In this document: positions 59,401-64,000 of the stretch, piece after piece
Layout: every line of letters starts with the position of its first letter
How positions within the stretch are numbered: position 1 is the first letter of the stretch
NCBI GenBank assembly: GCA_948146395.1
Contig: OX411548.1
Location: 57,059,020 to 57,123,019 of the forward strand
Length of the DNA stretch: 64,000 bases
From: Fragum whitleyi
Taxonomy: Eukaryota > Mollusca > Bivalvia > Cardiida > Cardiidae
Direction of reading: 5' to 3'
Position numbers and translations under genes: made by a program
The notes under the pieces: generated by a model
Told to the model about the DNA's origin: nothing
Databases searched by the model: none
Seen by the model: only the letters and a program-made list of their open reading frames with translations

Positions 59401-62400
59401 AGATTAGACTACACATAATGTGCAGACTAATTTTAATCTATTACTCCTTGCAAAGCAGGAATATTCTTGATTCACATGACAAGGTATAAAAATAGAGAAA
59501 TTATTCATTGTCAATGGCCTGATTTCATAACAAAAGTGTAGTGTTTACCTTGGAAAAAAACGTTATATTCATATGGTTAACCCCAAGCTAAGCCCTAAAC
59601 TTTTGTTTTGCAATTTGTCGAATGGGTCTTGATTATTTGGTGTACATGACCTAGAGAGTCTTGCTTCATAAGACATTTTACTTCCACTGAACATGTAGTC
59701 TGTTACAAGAATCAGAATGAGTTTGTCACCTTTTATGTTGAAATTCATTTGTAAAATCATCTAACATTATTTTTTAACAACTAAAGGGTATTGGTTATTT
59801 GTTGTGTCAAATTTCATCATATTTTTAGGCATGTTTGATAAACATTAATTTTTATATGTATGCACTTTTTCTTTTCAAAAGATTGAAAAACTAGCTCTCT
59901 GCAAATAATCTTTGTATGTTTTTTAGCTCACCTGAGCACAACATGCTCAAGTGAGCTATTGTGATCACCTTTTGTCCGTGCGTCGTCTGTCGTGCGTCGT
60001 CCGTCATCCGTCGTTTGTCAACAATTTCTTTAGACAACATCTCCTCCTAAACTACTAGGCCAATTTTAACCAAACTTGGCAGAAATGTTCCTGAGGATCA
60101 GCTCATAGACCTTAATATAAATAGCTAAAATCTTATTTGTAGGGCCACCAGGTGCGGAGCACCAAGGGGGAGGGGGTAGTACTTTGATGAAAATTTTGTT
60201 ATCTTTAACCTTTTTCTTCTTCTGAACCAGGAGTCCTACAGATTTGAATATTGGCATGGATGATCAGCATATGGACCTTTATAAAAATAGCTAAAATCAT
60301 GACTGTAGATTCACCAGGTGCGGAGTACCAAGGGGGAGAGGGTAGTACTTTTGTGAAAATTTTGTAATCCTTAACCTTCTTCTTCTGAACCACAAGCCCT
60401 ACAGACTTGAAAATTGGCATAGAGGATCAGCTCATAGACCTTAATAAAAATAGCTAAAATCATGACTGTAATGCCACCAGGTGCGGAGCACCAGGGAGGA
60501 GGGAGTAGTACTTTTGTAAAAATTTTGTAACTTCAATCTTCATCTTCTAATGAACCAGGAGCCCTACAGACTTCAATATTGGCATGGATGATAAGCATAT
60601 GGATCTAAAATAAAATAGCTAAAATCATGAATGTAGAGCCACCAGATGCGGAGCATTAGGGGGCAGGGGATAGTACTTTTGATCAACTTTGAAATCTTTG
60701 ACCTTATTCTTCTCCTGGATCAGGAACCCTACAGACTTGAAAATTGTCATGGGTGATCAATATACAGTCAATCTTGTCTTAAACGACCACTGAAGGGGCA
60801 TCATAAAAATGGTCGCTTAATAAAATGGTCGCTGAATACAAAACATTGAAATACAAGTCTAACTCTCGGAACTCGAACACAACACCCCATCCCCTTTCCC
60901 AAAAACATTTCAAAAGCTTAAGTAGCTGAGAGAAAGTGATATTACTAATTAAATCATTTAAAAAGTATATCTTATTAAAGCTAGGCCATTTATTTCTTTA
61001 ACATCACTTACTTAAGATCTTGAGTCTGCTGATTTGTTTACATGTTTTCAATGTTTACATTTACCTGACACGTACATGTTTGATCAATATTTATTTTTCA
61101 CTATTTAATCGAACAAGAAAGTTGGTAATGTCAAAGAATAAGCTGTAATTATATTTTAATCACTTTTGATGTGTTTTCAACACACTTGCAGCTTTTTTAA
61201 TGACAAATTGATCCAAAAAAAATTAAATGATATAAATTACAGATGTTCTAGATTGCCGATTTTATTTCAACCTAAGTACTCTAAAGCTTTCAATCAAGTA
61301 TTTCTATTGACAGTTTCATTTCATCTTCCAGCGAGAAGGTGTGATAAATAGAGGATTACCATTAGTTAATTTGTTTGTATTGTCATGCTAGTATTTATCA
61401 ATGATTTTCACATGTTTATGACAGGTAATGAATTGAGATCTTACCATATGGTCGCTTAATAGACTGTCAAATGGATGAAATTGACCCAAAAATGTCAGCG
61501 ACCAGTCGCGTTGGACAAAAGTCGCTTAATAGAGCAACAAATAAGAGTAAAAGCCTGCGGGAGGACCTCAAAGTGGTCGCTTAAAAGAAAAGGTCGCTGA
61601 ATACACGTGGTCGCTCAAGCAATATTGACTGTATTGACATTAATAAAAATAGCTAAAATCATGACTGTAGGGTCACCAGGTGCTGAGTGTCTTGGGGAGG
61701 GGGTAGTACTTTGGATCATTTTTGAAATCTTTAAACTTCTTCTAATGAACCAGGAGTCCTACAGACTTGAAAATTAGCTAAAATCATGATTGTAGAATCA
61801 CCAGGTGCAGAGCATCTTGGGGGAGGGGGAGTGCTTTGTTGAGAATTTTGAATCCCTACAGCCTTTATGTTTGACATGGATTGATCAACTCATTAAAGAA
61901 AACTTTAAAAGTCTCAGACTCAGCCTGTATATCTGGCATAGATTATCTGATCACAGACCTTTTATGGAAAAAGCTTAAATAAATAATGTCCAGGGGAGGA
62001 GCAGAGGGGGGGGAATGATTATTTCAAATGTTATCTGATTGAATAAGTGAAAATCTCTTTTTCTGTGGTTGCATGGACATACCTAGGTAATGAAGCTTTT
62101 TTCTCAGGTGAGCCACCCAGGGCCAACGGCCCTCTTGTTTTATAAAAGGATTTAGATGATTGAAGTAGAAACAAATGTAATATAAATTTTAGTTATGTAC
62201 AGTATACCTCTCAGACATTTATACGACACTGAAGGTGGACATATATTTGTATCATCTCCATCTGTCCATCCACCCCATTGTCAGTATGTCCATCTGTGGT
62301 GTATGTCCCTATCTTGTGAGCACAACTCCATCTTCATTTATGGACTGATTTAGATAAGGCTTTACAAAATCTCCCTAGTAAGTTGACCTTGCACATGAAG

Positions 62401-63656
62401 TTATGGTTTCGAAAAATTCAACCGCCTCATGGAGAAAGTACCTTTCATAAAATGTTCCTTGTCACCTGACCTTGGGCATTTAGTCAAGGATTTGTGAAAT
62501 TCAGCCCTGTAATAGGGGTCTGCATTAAATCAATAATAAGATTGACATTTCACCGACCTAGAACTGCTTTTTAAAATCATCATTCACTTCAATTTCACTT
62601 TAAGCAACTTAATGTTTCTTCTGGTTTCCTTGGGTCAATTCCAGTTGAACAATACTTGGCCCTCCTGGGCCTTAAGTTTTTCTTATTAATGCTAATGCTT
62701 TTGGCGGCTTATATTTTGTCAACAGCATTCTTGATTTAAGAAATTGTGAAAAATAATATTCTATCAATAAAAAAATTGTATAATTAATTCCATAAATTTA
62801 CAAGATGAATTCAAAATACATATTTGTAACAAGGTTTATGCCAGAGAAAAAATAGAAAAGAAACAATTCTAATCAGTCTAAAATACTAAGATATTCTGTC
62901 GACTAGAAGTAACCTGTAATGTGTTCAAGGTGAAAAATGTATGCAATCATTATTGTGAAATGTTACCCGACTTTGTACCTTTACTCACATCCAAACATCC
63001 AAATGTTTTTTTCATCCTTAATGCACAGCTATCTAAGTTACATATTAAAGATAGATTCTTTATTCATGATGTACTTAAAATGATGTTATCTTTATTTTGG
63101 ACAAATGTATTAGATTTTAGTGTCTATGCATGGATACTGGCATATCAGTTTACTGTAGTCTGTCTGTCTGTCTGTCCTTTTGTGTGTCAATCTTAATAAA
63201 AGATATTTCATTGCCAATTACATAAAGACTCTTTTTCAAATTCATTTCAATGCTCTTGTATAAGATGACGCTAGATCACATTAATAGCCATTATTAATAG
63301 CCATCTGTTCATACTAAGGTAATGATCATATTGAATTTCAGAAATGACATCTACCAAGGATCAACTGTAAACAACTTTGCTTTTGGGGTTGAAAGATCAG
63401 TATTTAATTTGTTTTGCCCACTATCTAGACTACCACCCTCAGTCAGCTATCAGACATCTTCATGCAAGGCTCTTATATCAGTCAATACCTCATTTAGAGA
63501 AACCCAGGGAACATTTGTTATGAGTTGCACTGTTAAACATAGAACCTATTTTCCAGTTTACTGAGATGGTCCTGCAGACAGCAGAGAAATCAAAGCAGAT
63601 GTCTAGGAAAGTGATGGAAAGAAAAGAAAGAAAGAAAAGGAGAGGGGAACTCTCAG
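47281..63656 (+). CDS. EFCAB7: EFCAB7 orthologue, 5' five coding exons (gene continues off the window)
   Basis: Exons 47281-47425, 50460-50525, 52138-52283, 54088-54174 and 63557-63656 splice with phases 1,1,0,0 into 181 residues. The opening (ELYLECKAAFLTEYDDIEEK, then LLQLTGRNPTRTALTKYWTN) matches the N-terminus of EFCAB7, where animals have a xxCxAAYLT segment followed by GRNPxxxxxxKYWT. Two canonical EF-hand loops follow: DVNGDGYISLDE (101-112) and DENKDGRLDYKE (137-148), then FTEMVLQTAEKSKQMSRKVM and a very basic ERKERKKRRGEL. In vertebrates EFCAB7 works with IQCE to hold the EVC-EVC2 complex at the base of cilia and supports Hedgehog signalling; that role here is inferred. Family length is about 630 residues, so roughly 70% lies beyond 64000. 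The ATG lies 11 nt after a TTTTTTACAG acceptor, so a 5'UTR exon upstream is expected. Intron 4 is 9.4 kb and full of transposons. Confidence 0.92.
47951..48024. repeat. Short hairpin element H3 (EFCAB7 intron 1)
   Basis: 74 bp with about 34 paired positions: GATGGCTCAGAGCGAAACAG, TTGTAACTCCCTATA on one arm; TATAGGGAGTTACAA, CCGTTTCGCGCTGAGCCATC on the other; two to three mismatches. The cleanest copy of the family. Confidence 0.85.
48295..49203 (-). mobile_element. Array element, family 1, complete, inverted
   Basis: Worn right hairpin ('agctcaactgagcgcatcac', 'caaggtgagct'), about five 145-bp monomers ('ctagaggccacaa.catggtc', 'ccatgccatatcatgggaaa'), and the inverted left end 'ggacccaccatggtcttctt', gttat. 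Confidence 0.72.
49204..50459. other. EFCAB7 intron 1 distal part, nothing recognised
   Basis: Two unannotated short inverted stretches ('acaggtcctccctgataaca' near 49552 and 'accagtcctccctaaaatcc' near 49821 share text as a direct repeat). No gene. Confidence 0.4.
50460..50525 (+). CDS. EFCAB7: EFCAB7 coding exon 2
   Basis: 66-nt exon between CTCTTTACAG and GTAAGTAA; reads LLQLTGRNPTRTALTKYWTN, GT. Short, but identified by the conserved GRNP...KYWT block. Confidence 0.9.
50587..50660. repeat. Short hairpin element H6, degenerate
   Basis: 'tatggctaagtgcaaaacag' and 'ttgcaattgac' opposite 'gtagttac' and 'gtaaagcactgaatcat'. Family membership is clear from order and ends, but many pairs are lost. 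Confidence 0.5.
51910..51972. repeat. Short hairpin element H4
   Basis: 63 bp: GTTACTGCAAAACTATTGTA, AGTG opposite CACTTACAATACTTTGCCCT, GAC, with the family's TAAATATATAG loop. EFCAB7 intron 2, about 170 bp before exon 3. Confidence 0.75.
52138..52283 (+). CDS. EFCAB7: EFCAB7 coding exon 3 (first EF-hand)
   Basis: 146 nt between ATATTTCAG and GTATTT. Residues 71-119: TLSFSDFVEICNKEP, DDLMKAFRKI and the loop DVNGDGYISLDE, with Asp, Asn, Asp, Tyr, Ser and Glu at the calcium-binding positions, then LYKIMNQ. Confidence 0.93.
52393..52446. repeat. Short hairpin element H5, loop-deleted
   Basis: GGGGTCACTACACAGCTATT, GTAA against TTACAATAGTTTTGTGCTGA, CTCC. The central loop present in H2 and H4 is missing, so the arms almost touch. 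About 110 bp after exon 3. Confidence 0.7.
52821..53352 (-). mobile_element. Array element with family 1 ends, inverted, internally replaced
   Basis: Right hairpin 'agctcacctgagcacaaagt' / 'gctcaaggttagct', worn microsatellite, one monomer ('gccaatcttgatgaaacttg'). A foreign block of about 200 bp follows from about 53070 ('agctgggtggactggggtcc'). Then comes the family left flank also seen at 5870-5940 and the inverted end 'aggaccatcatggtcctttt'. Confidence 0.65.
53364..53541. mobile_element. 178-bp MITE, TA-flanked, CAGTCAA ends
   Basis: CAGTCAAACCTGT at the left and ACAGGGTTGACTG at the right (one mismatch), bordered by TA on both sides. The interior has 'cttaagcaagc' repeated four times, once inverted. 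Ends of this kind occur in pogo/Tigger-type elements. Related to the 60765-61631 element. Confidence 0.75.
54088..54174 (+). CDS. EFCAB7: EFCAB7 coding exon 4 (second EF-hand)
   Basis: 87 nt between TTTTGTAG and GTAACA. Residues 120-148: KGENMSREDVRKMIDEV and loop DENKDGRLDYKE, ending exactly at the loop glutamate. Confidence 0.93.
54299..54459. mobile_element. Palindromic MITE, copy 2 (AAGGTAGTGG ends)
   Basis: 161 bp; left AAGGTAGTGGACCGGTAATA, right TATTACGGGTTCAATACCTT, with inner pair AACCAAGGTTGCTTAATG / CATTAGGAAACCTTGG. Length and internal order match copy 1 at 3784-3943. It lies about 125 bp after EFCAB7 exon 4 and may have a TTAA or TAA target duplication. Confidence 0.75.
54480..55154. 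other. Degenerate repeats in EFCAB7 intron 4
   Basis: 54490-54715 ends 'aggaccattctggccctctt', gtt, a worn inverted array-element end. 54743-54990 holds 'cgcttaatagaagtggttgc' and 'ttgcttaatagacatggtag', which recall the interior of the CAGTCAA-ended elements. No gene. Confidence 0.45.
55155..55190 (+). other. Possible 36-nt cassette exon of EFCAB7
   Basis: Between TTTATTTAG and a weak GTTAGA donor sits a 12-codon open segment, QFLKDENLYYKE, in phase 0 on both sides like exon 4. Its end, DEN...YKE, echoes the end of exon 4 (DEN...DYKE). It might be a skipped or alternative microexon, an exon-duplication relic, or chance. Confidence 0.2.
55717..55817. repeat. 101-bp foldback with about 37-bp arms
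   Basis: Left arm AGTTATAGTTCATTTCTGAC, AATTTACGCGATATAACCT; right arm AGGTTATACGCGTAAATTGT, CAGAACATGAACTATAACT. The loop is made of a short direct repeat (agcggagcgt / agcggagcgc). The right edge overlaps the terminal repeat of the next element. Confidence 0.8.
55810..57063. mobile_element. TIR element, about 1.25 kb, non-autonomous
   Basis: ATAACTGTTTTACCGATCGA, CTTATTTTTT from about 55811 is inverted at about 57031-57062 as AAAAAATAGGGCGATCGGTA, ATAGCAGTTAT. No transposase is visible. A SINE B unit is nested at 56150-56400. CpG content is locally higher than in the surroundings. Confidence 0.65.
56150..56405 (+). mobile_element. tRNA-related SINE B, copy 2
   Basis: B box GATTCGATCCCCGACGGCGG, then 'caccaatgggtcgataattg', 'agatagcagctggagaataa', 'tggtagtactggtgtt', 'gtcgctgcgatataactg' and the tail 'gtcgaaccccatgtaaacaa', in the same order as at 28428-28690. 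The A box is poorly preserved. Confidence 0.65.
57645..57906. mobile_element. 262-bp MITE with GTGACC ends
   Basis: GTGACCTGTCACGCGAAAAA, GAACCGTCT at the left is inverted at the right as GATGGTCTCTTTTTTGCGTG, ACGGGTCAC. Arms of about 29 bp with four to five mismatches. The tips are themselves palindromic (GTGACctGTCAC). Flanked by AT-rich sequence with a (TA)n run on the left. Superfamily not assigned. Confidence 0.75.
57907..59919. other. EFCAB7 intron 4, nothing recognised
   Basis: AT-rich sequence without exon-like structure; short frames (for example 58101-58382 on the minus strand) have no domain or splice partner. Confidence 0.5.
59920..62142 (-). mobile_element. Array element with family 1-type ends, interrupted
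   Basis: Hairpin 'agctcacctgagcacaacat' / 'gctcaagtgagct' at the left, a 'gtccgtgcgtcgtctgtcgt' microsatellite, then about seven monomers of about 165 bp ('accaggtgcggagcaccaag', 'gggggtagtacttt', 'atagctaaaatcatgactgt'). It closes with the inverted left end 'aggtgagccacccagggcca', acggccctcttgtt (palindrome AGGGCCgttGGCCCT). A TA-flanked element sits inside at 60765-61631. Confidence 0.75.
60765..61631. mobile_element. 867-bp TA-flanked element with CAGTCAA ends (nested)
   Basis: CAGTCAATCTTGTCTTAAAC, GACCAC at the left; GTGGTCGCTCAAGCAATATT, GACTG at the right; TA on each side (60763-60764 and 61632-61633). It splits a monomer of the surrounding array, whose text resumes after it. The interior repeats 'gtcgcttaata'. 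No transposase ORF. Shares end sequence with the 178-bp MITE at 53364. Confidence 0.75.
62143..63556. other. EFCAB7 intron 4 distal part
   Basis: A 'ggccctcctgggcc' array-end remnant near 62659 and a (GTCT)n microsatellite at about 63158-63177. The 80-residue open frame ending at 63561 overlaps the exon 5 acceptor in another context and is not supported. No other gene seen. Confidence 0.45.
63557..63656 (+). CDS. EFCAB7: EFCAB7 coding exon 5
   Basis: 100 nt between ATTTTCCAG and GTGAGTG. Residues 149-181: FTEMVLQTAEKSKQMSRKVM, then ERKERKKRRGELS. The first residues complete the exiting helix of the second EF-hand. Ends in phase 1 toward an exon outside the window. Confidence 0.88.
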
Positions 63657-64000
63657 GTGAGTGCTCTCAGTACTTACATTTAGTCTTAGTGGAAACCAAA
63701 ACAGCATAGATAATAGCTTATTGGGCTATTATTTAGGAAGGTCTTTTTTGCCAACTGAACAATGCATAAGTTCTGTCACTTATATCCTTGTGGTATTGGA
63801 TTAGACTCAACACTCCTTTGAATGCTCAAAGTATTTTATAATCTTTTCTATTATTTCAAACACAAAATTTCTCTTTTTTTCTGTATATTGCAGTGCTCTA
63901 TTTTAGTGACTTCAAATCATGTGACATAATAAAAAGACTTGTGTTTACGGACCTGTAAAAGTTTTGCAATGTTTCAAATCACCATATAGATTAATCTTTA

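Noticed and set aside
59569..60420. Similar 63- and 71-residue minus frames beginning MPIFKSVG
   Set aside because: They are translations of adjacent array monomers; the similarity reflects DNA tandem repetition, not a protein family.

Overview
The window is eukaryotic, intron-rich and AT-rich. It is most likely from a bivalve mollusc. The evidence is two spliced animal genes, CR1/jockey-group LINEs, Tc1-like remnants, and above all many interspersed tandem-array elements ending in (GACG)n-type microsatellites, a pattern known from bivalve 'pearl'-type elements. The species cannot be fixed from the sequence alone.

Two host genes are supported. (1) On the minus strand, eight exons between 14290 and 27483 splice cleanly (GT-AG, compatible phases) into a complete 402-residue SLC17/anion-transporter-like membrane protein. 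(2) On the plus strand, exons at 47281-47425, 50460-50525, 52138-52283, 54088-54174 and 63557-63656 give the first 181 residues of an EFCAB7 orthologue (EF-hand protein linked to ciliary Hedgehog signalling). That gene runs off the right edge. The two genes diverge, with about 20 kb of repeats between them; I see no functional link.

Layout: 1-14.0 kb is gene-poor, with a Tc1 transposase relic, palindromic MITEs, one array element (5.8-6.9 kb) and a doubtful single exon near 3.3 kb. 14.3-27.5 kb is the SLC17 gene; its introns are packed with array elements, including a nested stack at 22.9-26.3 kb in intron 1. 27.7-41 kb is a transposon graveyard: a TIR element, a nearly intact LINE with a PHD finger and a 2A-like motif (29.7-33.5 kb), LINE fragments, a tRNA-related SINE, and a second LINE (37.1-39.8 kb) interrupted by a Tc1-like element. 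41.4-46.8 kb holds reversed array elements. 47.3-63.7 kb is EFCAB7, with introns full of short hairpin elements, TIR elements and more arrays.

The most interesting non-genic signal is architectural. At least four array families with unrelated monomers share one plan: a short palindrome at the left end, 125-175 bp tandem monomers, a GACG-type microsatellite, then a perfect-stem hairpin ending in a short TAA-containing tail. This suggests one mobilising machinery carrying different cargo. A separate family of 55-75 bp near-perfect hairpins also recurs six times. All calls were made by eye; no alignment or database search was run.
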